Part shown: positions 8,257-15,875 of the stretch, one piece after another
Position numbering within the stretch: position 1 is the first letter of the stretch
Layout: each line of letters begins with the position of its first letter
Assembly: GCA_963742795.1 (NCBI GenBank)
Contig: CAVUNL010000017.1
Location: forward strand, 67,523-131,522
Origin: Palsa-504 sp963742795
Lineage (GTDB): Bacteria; Actinomycetota; Actinomycetes; Streptosporangiales; Streptosporangiaceae
DNA: 64,000 bases
Direction of reading: 5' to 3'
Program-made: the position numbers and the translations under genes
Notes under the pieces: model-generated
Told to the model about the DNA's origin: nothing
The model's database searches: none
What the model saw: the letters and a program-made list of their open reading frames with translations, nothing else

Positions 8257-8682
8257 TCAGCGCCGGGGGAGGGTTGTCCGGAGGATCACCCGGGTATTGG
8301 TGGCGGCCACCCCGGTGCGCTGCTTGAGCTCGCGCAGCAACCGGTCGAGGCTGGCGGCGTCCGGCAGGTCTGCGCGCATCAGGTAATCAAAGGTACCGGT
8401 GACGTGATTGGCTTCGGTGATGGCCGGCAGGTCGCGGAGCGCGGCCTCAAACGCGTCATCGGATTGATCCTGGCGTAGCTGCACGTCGATCAGGACCCGC
8501 AGCCGGACGTCCGCGCCGGGGTCCACCACGGCGAGGATCTGCAGCACACCGCTGCGCAGCAGGCGCCGGAGGCGGTCGGCTGCGGCATTGGGGCTCAGCC
8601 CGACAGCCCGCCCGAGGTCCCGGTATGAGATCCGCGCATCACGCTGCACAGTTCTGACTATTTCTCGGTCAATTGCGTCCAT
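8257..8682 (-). CDS. Lrp/AsnC family transcriptional regulator
   Basis: A ~141-residue regulator beginning MDAIDREIVRTVQRDARISY, the N-terminal helix-turn-helix of Lrp/AsnC proteins, followed by LGRAVGLSPNAAADRLRRL. The second half is the RAM ligand-binding domain, with AITEANHVTGTFDYLMRADL. ATG 8682 is the family-type start; GTG 8697 is possible. The gene is divergent from a LysE exporter across a 127-bp intergenic region. By analogy with other Lrp-type/LysE pairs it probably senses an amino acid and controls the exporter; that is inference from position. A methyltransferase fragment directly follows it. Confidence 0.88.
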   Translation of the reverse strand: MDAIDREIVRTVQRDARISYRDLGRAVGLSPNAAADRLRRLLRSGVLQILAVVDPGADVRLRVLIDVQLRQDQSDDAFEAALRDLPAITEANHVTGTFDYLMRADLPDAASLDRLLRELKQRTGVAATNTRVILRTTLPRR

Positions 8683-8809
8683 ATCTGAGATTACCACTGC
8701 GCTTACCGCCTCTACCTGGTCTACACGCAGCCGATAGTCCACGATAGCCCCGTAATGACCAGCCGCAGGCACGCCACTCCCGCCCACCGTGATCAGGAGC
8801 GACCCCATC

Positions 8810-9442
8810 ATGACCACCGCGCTGTTCACCGGCTTCGGCCTCGGCTTCCTCGTCGCCGCGCAGGTCGGCCCCATCTGGCTGCTGGCGGCCCGCAGCGTGA
8901 TCCTCGGCCGGTTCGCCACCGGAATCATGATCGGTCTCGGCGCGGCCACCATCGACATGGCCTACGGCGCCCTGGGGCTAGCCGGCGCCGCCAGCCTGCT
9001 GCGCATCACCGGTCTTCGCCTCGGCCTGGGACTGCTCGGCGCGGCCGTGCTCACCATCCTCGGCGCCCGGGCACTGCGCAACGCGACCCGCGCGGGGAAT
9101 CAGGCAGAACCATCCACCGCGATCACCTCCGCCCCCCGCGCCTACCTGACGGCGCTCAGCGGCACCGCCGCGAATCCCTTGACCATCGCGTCCTGGGCCG
9201 CCATATTCGCCGCAGCCTCCGCCGCCCACATCAGCCGCACCACCACCGGCGCCGTACTCCTGCTGGCCGGCATCGGCCTGGGCACAGCCAGCTGGTTCAC
9301 CGCCTTGTCCACCGCCATGACCCTCGTGCGCCGACTCGCCGGACGGCGCATCCACCAGGCCATCGACGTCACCTCCGGCCTGGGCCTGATCGGGTTCGGC
9401 ATCCTCCTGGCCTGGCACACCACTGCCGCAGCATCACGCTAG
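8810..9442 (+). CDS. LysE/RhtB family amino-acid exporter
   Basis: A hydrophobic 210-residue protein starting MTTALFTGFGLGFLVAAQVG and PIWLLAARSVILGRF, the conserved first helix and loop of LysE-type exporters. Five to six membrane segments follow, with AYLTALSGTAANPLTIASWA as the family's central NP-containing motif. ATG 8810 is preceded by AGGAG at 8795-8799; the GTG at 8789 is upstream of that site and less likely. It probably exports an amino acid or analogue, under control of the divergent Lrp-type regulator. Confidence 0.88.
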   Translation: MTTALFTGFGLGFLVAAQVGPIWLLAARSVILGRFATGIMIGLGAATIDMAYGALGLAGAASLLRITGLRLGLGLLGAAVLTILGARALRNATRAGNQAEPSTAITSAPRAYLTALSGTAANPLTIASWAAIFAAASAAHISRTTTGAVLLLAGIGLGTASWFTALSTAMTLVRRLAGRRIHQAIDVTSGLGLIGFGILLAWHTTAAASR

Positions 9443-9758
9443 CCGCCGCCACGTCCATGCAACCGTCCAGCCCAAGAAGATAGGACCCCGGCCGCACCCC
9501 CCGGTGGTCATTGGACTGCTTCCGTTCATGGGCAGGCCACGCAGCTACGTAATCCTGCGGATACGGCGCTCAAGACAGTCTCACGTGCCCGGCCAGTTTT
9601 CGGTAGCCGCACCGGATTCCCCCAAGCGCCGCCATCCGTAGCGTCGTTCGCGTAACCGGAAGTGCATGCCCGCCGTCGGCAGGTTCGCCAGAGCAGGCTG
9701 GCATGCCTCGCTCATCAGACCCGAACAATCCGGTTCAAATCCTAGAAAGGAACCATCC
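9443..9758. other. Intergenic region without a recognisable gene
   Basis: About 315 bp between the LysE gene and the secreted hydrolase. I see no convincing ORF or structured RNA. It includes GGTTCAAATCC at 9732-9742, which looks like a tRNA T-arm, but no cloverleaf can be folded around it. AAAGGA near its end is the ribosome binding site of the next gene. Confidence 0.6.
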
Positions 9759-10937
9759 ATGTTTCATGCCCGACGCAGACGGCCGAGGTTCTCCCGGCGC
9801 AGCCTGCTCGCATCGGCACTGGTCGCTGCCGCGTTGATCGGCGTGACCGCCACCAGCGCGGCCGCGGCTAGCGTCGCCAGTCCGGCGCGAGGCGACCGCC
9901 ACCACGCCGTGACCTGCCAGTCCGGCTTCCGCATCCCGGTCGCGCTAGCTCCTGGACAGCCCGCCAGCAGCACCATCAGCGGCGAGCTGTGCTCGACCTG
10001 GGCCGAACGCTTCCCCGGCACCACCGTGCAGCTGCTCATCCCCGGCGCCACTTACACCCGCGACTACTGGGACTTCGGCACCGTCGGCGGGATCAGGTAC
10101 TCCTACGCCCGCGACGTGGCCGCCCGGGGCTTCGCCACCTTCGTGATCGACCCTCTGGGCAGCGGGGACAGCTCCCACCCGGTCAGCACCCAGATCACGG
10201 CCCAGGCGGACGCCTACGTCGACCACCAGGTGGTGCAGGCGCTGCGCGCCGGATGGATCGCCGGCGTCCGGTTCGGCAAGGTCATCGAAGTCGGCCACTC
10301 GCTGAACTCCCTGATCGTGTGGGACGAGGCCATCGCCTACCACGACGTGGACGGCGTGATCGTGACCGGCGCCGCCCACTCGCTCACCGCCGGATTTGCC
10401 TCCTCCGGCGCTTTCTATCCCGCCATCAAGGACTCCAAGTTCGCGGCCAGCGGCCTCGACTCCGGGTACCTGACCACCATCCCCGGCACCCGCGGCAAGC
10501 TCTTCTACCACCTGCCCGACGCCGACCCGGCCGTCATCGCGCTGGACGAGGCACGGAAGGACGTGGTTTCCGGGACCGAACTCACCTCTGCTCTGCCGGT
10601 GCTGGCCACCACCGCCACGCAGGCGATCGACGTCCCCGTCCTGGACATCCTGGGCGGTAACGACTTCACCACCTGCGGGCTGAGCACCACGGGCCACACC
10701 TTCGACTGCTCCTCCGGCGCAGCGATCGTGGCGCAGGAGGCGCCGTTCTACTCCCCGCAGGCTCAGCTGCAGGCGTGCGTGATCCCCGGCTCCGGCCACG
10801 ACGTCTCCCTGGCCCTCAACCACGGCCTCCAGGTCGCCGACATGGTCGCATGGTCCGAAGCCTTCGTCGGGCAACGCTGGCCTGCTCAGCCCGACAACCA
10901 AGGTAGCGGCGAGCGCCTGCCCGGCAACTGCGCCTAA
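9759..10937 (+). CDS. Secreted alpha/beta hydrolase
   Basis: A 392-residue protein starting MFHARRRRPRFSRRSLLASA. The n-region has consecutive Arg pairs, a hydrophobic core and an AAAAS cleavage zone, so it is exported, possibly through Tat because of SRRSLLA. The mature part is an alpha/beta hydrolase. The nucleophile elbow is VIEVGHSLNS, with Ser in GHSLN; VLDILGGNDFTTC supplies the likely acid; and IPGSGHDVSLALN the His. The oxyanion-side strand is VQLLIPGATYTRDYW. ATG 9759 follows AAAGGA. The substrate is unknown; ester or lactone hydrolysis is plausible. A strong hairpin 50 bp after the stop probably ends the transcript. Confidence 0.82.
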   Translation: MFHARRRRPRFSRRSLLASALVAAALIGVTATSAAAASVASPARGDRHHAVTCQSGFRIPVALAPGQPASSTISGELCSTWAERFPGTTVQLLIPGATYTRDYWDFGTVGGIRYSYARDVAARGFATFVIDPLGSGDSSHPVSTQITAQADAYVDHQVVQALRAGWIAGVRFGKVIEVGHSLNSLIVWDEAIAYHDVDGVIVTGAAHSLTAGFASSGAFYPAIKDSKFAASGLDSGYLTTIPGTRGKLFYHLPDADPAVIALDEARKDVVSGTELTSALPVLATTATQAIDVPVLDILGGNDFTTCGLSTTGHTFDCSSGAAIVAQEAPFYSPQAQLQACVIPGSGHDVSLALNHGLQVADMVAWSEAFVGQRWPAQPDNQGSGERLPGNCA

Positions 10938-11271
10938 GATCGGACCATAGCCACCACAGCACCGAAAGGAACCACCGGAAGTCCATGGCCCCGAAGCCCG
11001 AACCGGGCTCGGGGCCGTTCCGATGGAGCCTTGAGCCATCACACGGTAAGGGCTGGGCGACAGCCGGCCGGACAGTGGGGCTTAACCTGTGACCTGGGGG
11101 ACGGCCGGAGCGCCGACAGGGCGGTTGCCGGGGCCGGGTTCTGCCGGCGGTGCAGTGCGAGTCCGCTATCTGTCGTGAGATGCGGGCGGCGGGGGCGTTC
11201 GGTTCAGATCCGTTCCCGGCGGCCTCGGCGACCGGAATCTACCGGGCCCGTCAACGGTTGGTTATGGGGTT
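10938..11271. other. Intergenic region between hydrolase and VIT transporter
   Basis: Apart from the hairpin at 10987-11016 I see no gene here. A 35-codon ORF from 10985 overlaps the hairpin arms and has no family resemblance. GGTTCAGATCC near 11203 recalls a tRNA T-arm without the rest of a tRNA. Confidence 0.5.
10987..11016 (+). terminator. Hairpin after the hydrolase gene
   Basis: GGCCCCGAAGCCCG (10987-11000) pairs with CGGGCTCGGGGCC (11004-11016) across a 3-base loop, with one bulged A. No long U tract follows, as is common in high-GC actinobacteria. Likely transcription terminator. Confidence 0.55.
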
Positions 11272-12045
11272 ATGGTGCTGAGAGATAATTCGGCGGTGGC
11301 CGACGAGGAGGTGCGGGAGACGTCGCACGCTACCGGCGCCGCGGCGTTGCGGGCGGGCTGGTCGCACCGACACCGGGACGTTTCTGGCGGATGGCTGCGG
11401 CCGACCGTGTTCGGCGCGGTGGACGGGCTGGTGACCAACGCCTCGCTGATCGCGGGGGTCGGAGGCGGCGGGGTCTCGCCGCACGCGATCGTGCTGACCG
11501 GCGTGGCCGCGCTGGTGGCGGGCGCGTTCTCGATGGGCACCGGGGAGTACATCTCCGTCACCAACCAGAACGAGCTGGTGCAGGCCGAAGTCGCGCTCGA
11601 GCGAAAGATGCACGCCCGGTTCCCCGCCGCCGAACAGGCGGAGCTGGCTGAGTATTTCCAGGGGTACGGAGCGGACCGGGAGACGGCCGTGCGGATGGCG
11701 GCCGCCGTCTCGCAGGATCCCGACACGGCACTGCGGATCCACACCCGCGAGGAGCTCGGCGTCGATCCGGCCGAGCTGCCGTCGCCCGTGGTGGCCGGCG
11801 CGGCGTCGCTGGTGGCCTTCTCGCTGGGCGCGCTGATCCCGCTCCTGCCGTACCTGTTCGGCCTGAACGTCTTGCTCGCGGCGTTGGGCATCACCGCGGT
11901 CGCCCTGCTCGCCGGCGGGATGACCGTCGGCAGGCTCACCGGCCGGCCGGTGGTGCGGTCCGGGTTGCGCCAGCTGGCCCTCGGTGGCGTGGCGATCGGG
12001 ATCACCTACATCGTGGGCAGCCTGATCGGCCATCACGGCATCTGA
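11272..12045 (+). CDS. VIT1/CCC1 family iron/manganese transporter
   Basis: A 257-residue membrane protein. After a short soluble N-terminus comes WLRPTVFGAVDGLVTNASLI, the first transmembrane helix with the family's DG motif. GAFSMGTGEYISVTNQNEL is the conserved SMxxGEY(I/L)S segment, an acidic cytoplasmic region with EVALERKMHARFP supplies metal-binding residues, and C-terminal helices end in GITYIVGSLIGHHGI. Family members move Fe2+ or Mn2+ out of the cytosol. ATG 11272 is taken as start; GTG 11296 is an alternative. There is no operon partner. Confidence 0.88.
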   Translation: MVLRDNSAVADEEVRETSHATGAAALRAGWSHRHRDVSGGWLRPTVFGAVDGLVTNASLIAGVGGGGVSPHAIVLTGVAALVAGAFSMGTGEYISVTNQNELVQAEVALERKMHARFPAAEQAELAEYFQGYGADRETAVRMAAAVSQDPDTALRIHTREELGVDPAELPSPVVAGAASLVAFSLGALIPLLPYLFGLNVLLAALGITAVALLAGGMTVGRLTGRPVVRSGLRQLALGGVAIGITYIVGSLIGHHGI

Positions 12046-12052
12046 GGCGCCG

Positions 12053-12859
12053 TCAGTAGCCGCCGCCTTCGCTGTGGCCGGCGGAAGGGCTGGAGGCGGG
12101 CGGGGTGACGCCCGAGACGGTCACCTCGTGCCAGATGCCGCCCCCGGAATACACGCCGTTGCCCTTGGCCTGGCCGGGCGCGGTGTCCAGCGCGGCGGTG
12201 TAGAGGGGATGCCCGTCGTAGGTGGCCTGGGCCGAGCCGCCGGGGCGGATGATGGTGCCGATGGCGCCGGGCACTCCCTGGCCCGCAGTGACCGGGCCGT
12301 TGACCGGCGGCCAGTGGCTGGCGCAGCTGGCGTCGCATTCCGACCGGGTGGCGGTGTCGGGGGCGAACCAGTACAGGGTGAAGCCTTCGGCGTTGGTGAG
12401 CACGGTGACGCCGCCGATCGTGCCGGTTTCCAGGACCGTCCCCGACGCGGCCGGGCTCGGCGCCGCAGGGACGGCCAGGTAGGTGGCCCATCCGGCTGCC
12501 GCGGCAGCGGTCAGCGCGGTGGCGGCGATAGCGACCAGCCGCCGGCGTCGGCGCCGCCGCTGGGTGATCGTGCCGAGCGTCTGGTCGACCAGTGCTTGCT
12601 GGAGATCTTGCCGGGGCGCGACGGCGAGGTCGTCGGAGGAGAAGGCGGCGGCTACGGCGGGCGGCCTGAGCAGCAGGCCGGGCAACCCAGCCAGGCCGAC
12701 GAGCTCATCGCGGCAGTTCGGGCACGTGGCGAGGTGCAGGACCACCGTCGCGCGGTCCGGCGGGGTGATGGCTCCGAAGACGTAGATGCCCAGTTGCACG
12801 CGGATATCGGCGCATTCACCCGAACTATCCACGTGCCCGTCCAGCCTCTGCGACATCAT
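12053..12859 (-). CDS. Anti-sigma-factor-like zinc-finger membrane protein fused to a COG4315 repeat domain
   Basis: Residues ~10-75 form a zf-HC2-type anti-sigma domain, with VVLHLATCPNCRDELVGL giving the HxxxCxxC zinc motif that holds an ECF sigma factor. A basic stretch (RRRRRRR) and one membrane helix follow. Outside the membrane the protein carries a COG4315/PF03640-type domain: TIGGVTVLTNAEGFTLYWFA, then a Cys pair (CDASC), WPPVNG, YDGHPLYTAALD and APGQAKGNGV. The start is taken at ATG 12859; a GTG at 12904 adds 15 residues. No ECF sigma gene is adjacent. The same extracellular domain recurs at 33531-34430. An envelope-sensing regulator is a reasonable inference. Confidence 0.75.
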   Translation of the reverse strand: MMSQRLDGHVDSSGECADIRVQLGIYVFGAITPPDRATVVLHLATCPNCRDELVGLAGLPGLLLRPPAVAAAFSSDDLAVAPRQDLQQALVDQTLGTITQRRRRRRRLVAIAATALTAAAAAGWATYLAVPAAPSPAASGTVLETGTIGGVTVLTNAEGFTLYWFAPDTATRSECDASCASHWPPVNGPVTAGQGVPGAIGTIIRPGGSAQATYDGHPLYTAALDTAPGQAKGNGVYSGGGIWHEVTVSGVTPPASSPSAGHSEGGGY

Positions 12860-12953
12860 CGGCCTGCCAGATAGAACGGCCGCATGCTCGTCAAAGTTCA
12901 CCACGTGGTCAGGGCGGTCCGTTTCGACGCGGGGGCGGGCCGGGCCGGCTCGG

Positions 12954-13270
12954 CTAGTCCGCGCCGAATCGGCGCAGCCGCAGGCTGTTGGACACCACGA
13001 ACACCGAGCTGAACGCCATCGCGGCGGCGGCGATCAGCGGGCTGAGGAATCCGAGGGCGGCCAGCGGGATCGCGGCGATGTTGTATCCGAACGCCCAGGC
13101 CAAGTTGCCCTTGATGATGGTCAGGGTCCGCCGGGACAGCAGGATGGCGTCCGGGACGGCGAGCAGGTCGCCGCGGACCACGGTCAGGTCGGACGCCTCG
13201 ATCGCGGCGTCGGTGCCGGTGCCCATGGCCAGGCCGAGGTCGGCCTGGGCGAGCGCGGCGCGCTCCCCCG
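12954..13270 (-). pseudogene. C-terminal remnant of a copper-type P1B ATPase
   Basis: The fragment reads AALAQADLGLAMGTGTDAAI, which is the hinge region after the missing GDGxND motif, then SDLTVVRGDLLAVPDAILLS, RRTLTIIKGNLAWAFGYNIA and a last membrane pair ending FSSVFVVSNSLRLRRFG. These are the final ~105 residues of CopA-like ATPases. The ATP-binding domain, phosphorylated DKTG, CPC metal site and N-terminal helices are absent. The fragment abuts the csoR stop codon within ~25 bp, so the 5' three quarters were deleted. Confidence 0.85.
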
Positions 13271-13292
13271 CAGGACCGGGCCTGGTAGGCGA

Positions 13293-13574
13293 TCAGGACT
13301 TCACCAGGCGGGCGATCGCGTCGGAGGCCTCGCGGACCTTCGCGTCGGCCGCTTCGCCGCCCTCGGCGACGGCCTGCGTGACGCAGTGGCCCAGATGGTC
13401 TTCCAGCAGGCCCAGCGCCACCGACTGCAGCGCCCTGGTCACCGCCGACACCTGGGTCAGGATGTCGATGCAGTACTTGTCGTCCTCGACCATCTTCTGC
13501 AGCCCGCGGACCTGGCCCTCGACCCGGCGCAGCCGCTTGAGGTAGTCCTCTTTGTCCTGGGTGTATCCGTACAC
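13293..13574 (-). CDS. csoR: CsoR-type copper-sensing repressor
   Basis: A 93-residue all-helical DUF156 repressor that releases DNA when it binds Cu(I). It contains LKRLRRVEGQVRGLQKMVED and KYCIDILTQVSAVTRALQSV; the Cys of KYCIDIL and the HC pair in LEDHLGHCVTQ form the C-H-C copper site. A pseudopalindromic operator of the CsoR type lies about 35 bp upstream at 13609-13625. The gene it would normally co-regulate, a copper ATPase, is present only as a C-terminal stub downstream. Confidence 0.92.
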   Translation of the reverse strand: MYGYTQDKEDYLKRLRRVEGQVRGLQKMVEDDKYCIDILTQVSAVTRALQSVALGLLEDHLGHCVTQAVAEGGEAADAKVREASDAIARLVKS

Positions 13575-13608
13575 GCCGCCTCCGCTCTGACCTTCAGCTC
13601 ACATTACT

Positions 13609-13625
13609 ATACCCCGGTTGGGTAT
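13609..13625. promoter_or_regulatory. Probable CsoR operator
   Basis: ATACCCCGGTTGGGTAT: perfect inverted half-sites ATACCC and GGGTAT separated by five bases, the usual form of a CsoR/RcnR-family site. It lies upstream of csoR and overlaps its likely promoter, consistent with autoregulation. Confidence 0.75.
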
Positions 13626-13703
13626 ATGTCGGTGAGGCCGTGAGCCGGGCGTACGGGGCCGGGCGGACCGCAGAGCCGGGCCGGGGCCCCTACAGTGGTC
13701 TGC

Positions 13704-15002
13704 GTGACGGAAACGTGGCAGGTGGAACCATCGGGGCCGCTGCGCGGGGATATCTCGGTGCGGGGGTCGAAGAACGCGGTGACCAAGCATATGGTCGCGG
13801 CGATGCTGGGCGAGGAGCCCAGCACCATCCGGAACGCCCCGGAGGTCGGCGACGTCGACATCACCGCGGCGATGCTGGAGGCCGTCGGCTATCAGGTGGT
13901 CCGTTCGGACAATAAAATCACCGTCGCGCCCGGGTCAGCGGTGGAACCGAGGGTGCCCGAAGCGTTCACCGGCCTGAACCGGATCCCGATCCTCATGCTG
14001 GGGCCGTTGCTGCACCGGACCGGTGAGGCGTTCGTGCCGCTGGTGGGCGGGGATCCGATCGGGCGGCGGCCGGTCGACTTCCACGTCGCGGCGCTGCGGG
14101 CGCTCGGCGCGGAGGTCGAGGCGGGGCCGGGCGGGATCACGGCGCGGGCCTCGCGGCTGTACGGGGCGCGGATCGACCTGCCCTACCCGAGCGTGGGCGC
14201 CACCGAGACGGTGCTGCTGACCGCGGTCCTGGCCGAGGGCCAGACGGTGCTGCGGAACGCGGCGACCGAGCCCGAGGTGGTCGAGCTCGCGCTGTTCCTG
14301 CAGCGGATGGGCGCGCACATCGAGCTGAGCCCGGACCGGCGGATCGTGATCGAGGGCGTGCCGCGGCTGCGCGGCGCGTCGCGGTGGCTGGCCGGCGACC
14401 GGCTCGAGGCGTTCTCCTACCTGGTGGCCGGGCTGATCAGCCGGGGCGAGGTCCGGGTGCACGGCTGCCCGCAGGACTCGCTGGTTACCGCGATCACCAC
14501 GCTGGCCCGGATGGGCGCCCGGTTCGAGATCACCGACGACTGGATCACCGCGTCGGGGCCTTCTGGATTGTGCTCCGCGGCGGTCCACACCGACACGCAC
14601 CCCGGGTTCATGACCGACTGGCAGCAGCCGCTGATGGTGCTGTTCACCCAGGCCGAGGGGATGTCGGTGCTGCACGAGACGGTGTTCGAGAACCGGCTGG
14701 TGTACGTCCCGGCGCTGCAGAAGCTGGGCTGCGAGATCGAGGTATTCGCGGCGTGCCTGGGCGGGCCCGCGTGCCGCTTCCACGACACGAACTCGGTGCA
14801 CTCGGCGGTGATCCGGGGCATGTCCAAGCTGCGCGGCGCCGACGTCACCCTGCCCGACGTCCGGGCCGGGTTCTCCGCGGTGCTGGCCGCGGCGGTGGCC
14901 GACCAGCCATCGCTGCTGCGCGGCATCCACCATATCGAGCGCGGGTATCACCGGCCGTTCGAGCAGTTCGCGTCGCTTGGGCTGACCATCCGGCGGGGGT
15001 GA
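13704..15002 (+). CDS. MurA-like UDP-N-acetylglucosamine 1-carboxyvinyltransferase (Asp at catalytic position)
   Basis: A 432-residue EPT/RTPC-fold enzyme. GSKNAVTKHMVAAML holds the substrate-binding Lys23 and Asn24; GLNRIPILMLGPLL and VGGDPIGRRPVDFHVAALRA form the catalytic loop region. The residue equivalent to Cys115 of E. coli MurA is Asp117 here. Mycobacterial MurA has the same replacement and is insensitive to fosfomycin. Later blocks are GATETVLLTAVLAEG and MTDWQQPLMVLFTQAEG. MurA adds enolpyruvate to UDP-GlcNAc in peptidoglycan synthesis; this could be the main enzyme or a MurA-like paralogue. The start is taken at GTG 13704; GTG 13695 is an alternative. The patatin gene follows by 19 bp. 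Confidence 0.85.
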   Translation: MTETWQVEPSGPLRGDISVRGSKNAVTKHMVAAMLGEEPSTIRNAPEVGDVDITAAMLEAVGYQVVRSDNKITVAPGSAVEPRVPEAFTGLNRIPILMLGPLLHRTGEAFVPLVGGDPIGRRPVDFHVAALRALGAEVEAGPGGITARASRLYGARIDLPYPSVGATETVLLTAVLAEGQTVLRNAATEPEVVELALFLQRMGAHIELSPDRRIVIEGVPRLRGASRWLAGDRLEAFSYLVAGLISRGEVRVHGCPQDSLVTAITTLARMGARFEITDDWITASGPSGLCSAAVHTDTHPGFMTDWQQPLMVLFTQAEGMSVLHETVFENRLVYVPALQKLGCEIEVFAACLGGPACRFHDTNSVHSAVIRGMSKLRGADVTLPDVRAGFSAVLAAAVADQPSLLRGIHHIERGYHRPFEQFASLGLTIRRG

Positions 15003-15021
15003 GGCTGGTTACGCTGCTGTC

Positions 15022-15843
15022 ATGACGACGGCGTTCGTGCTCGGCGGCGGCGGACTGCTGGGCGCCCACGAGGTCGGCATGCTCCGGGCGCTGTCCGAGG
15101 CGGGCATCCGGCCCGACCTGGTGGTGGGGACCTCGATCGGCGCGCTCAACGGCGCGTTCGTGGCCGCCGACCCGCCGGGCGCGGCAGCCCGGCTGACCCG
15201 GATGTGGCAGGGCGAGGAACTGCGGCTGGCGTTCAGCGAGAAGCTCTGGGGCCGGGCGGTCCGGCTGGTGCGCTCGGGCACGCACCTGCACTCCCTGGAG
15301 CCGCTCGGCCAGATACTGGGCGACGCGCTGCCCGGCAGCGACTTCGCGGACCTCAAGCTGCCGTTCCAGTGCGTGGCGGCCGGCATCGAGAGCGCGAGCG
15401 CGCGGTGGTTCAGCAGCGGGCCGGTCGTGCCCGCGGTGATGGCCTCGTGCGCGGTGCCGGGGCTGCTGCCGCCGGTGGAGATCGACGGGGCCCACTACTT
15501 CGACGGCGGCCTGGTCGACTCGATCCCGGTCGGGCGGGCCGTGACGCTCGGCGCCACCACGGTGTACGTGCTGCAGGTAGGGCGGATCGAGAGCCAGCTG
15601 GAGGTCCCGACCCGGCCGTGGGAGGTGGGGCTGGTGGCGTTCGAGATCGCGCGGCGGCACCGGTTCCACGAGGAGATGTCGTCGCTGCCGTCCGGCGTCC
15701 GGGTCCACGTCCTGCCGACCGGCGGCGACCGGCTGCCCCCCGGCACGGCGCAGTTCCGGTACCGGGACAAGACCCGGGTGGGGCAGAGCATCGAGCGCGC
15801 GTACGCGGCGTCCGCGAGCTATCTTTCCGCCCTGACCGGGTAG
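15022..15843 (+). CDS. Patatin-like phospholipase
   Basis: A 273-residue lipid hydrolase of the bacterial RssA type. FVLGGGGLLGAHEVGML forms the oxyanion-hole glycine loop, VVGTSIGALNGAFVAAD carries the nucleophile Ser in GTSIG, and YFDGGLVDSIPV contains the DGG of the Ser-Asp dyad. There is no signal peptide, so it probably acts at the inner face of the membrane. It lies between the MurA-like gene (19 bp) and an acyltransferase gene (32 bp), all on one strand, suggesting an operon for envelope lipid turnover. Confidence 0.88.
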   Translation: MTTAFVLGGGGLLGAHEVGMLRALSEAGIRPDLVVGTSIGALNGAFVAADPPGAAARLTRMWQGEELRLAFSEKLWGRAVRLVRSGTHLHSLEPLGQILGDALPGSDFADLKLPFQCVAAGIESASARWFSSGPVVPAVMASCAVPGLLPPVEIDGAHYFDGGLVDSIPVGRAVTLGATTVYVLQVGRIESQLEVPTRPWEVGLVAFEIARRHRFHEEMSSLPSGVRVHVLPTGGDRLPPGTAQFRYRDKTRVGQSIERAYAASASYLSALTG

Positions 15844-15875
15844 TTATCTGGCGTCTTTCGACGGGAGGGCGTCCC

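Noticed and set aside
9732..9742. GGTTCAAATCC resembling a tRNA T-arm
   Set aside because: No acceptor, D or anticodon stem can be built around it; it lies in the leader of the secreted hydrolase.
10985..11092. 35-codon frame after the hydrolase
   Set aside because: It is made of the arms of a terminator-like hairpin and has no conserved character.
11195..11215. GGTTCAGATCC-containing stretch as a possible tRNA fragment
   Set aside because: Stem complementarity is poor and no anticodon arm is present.
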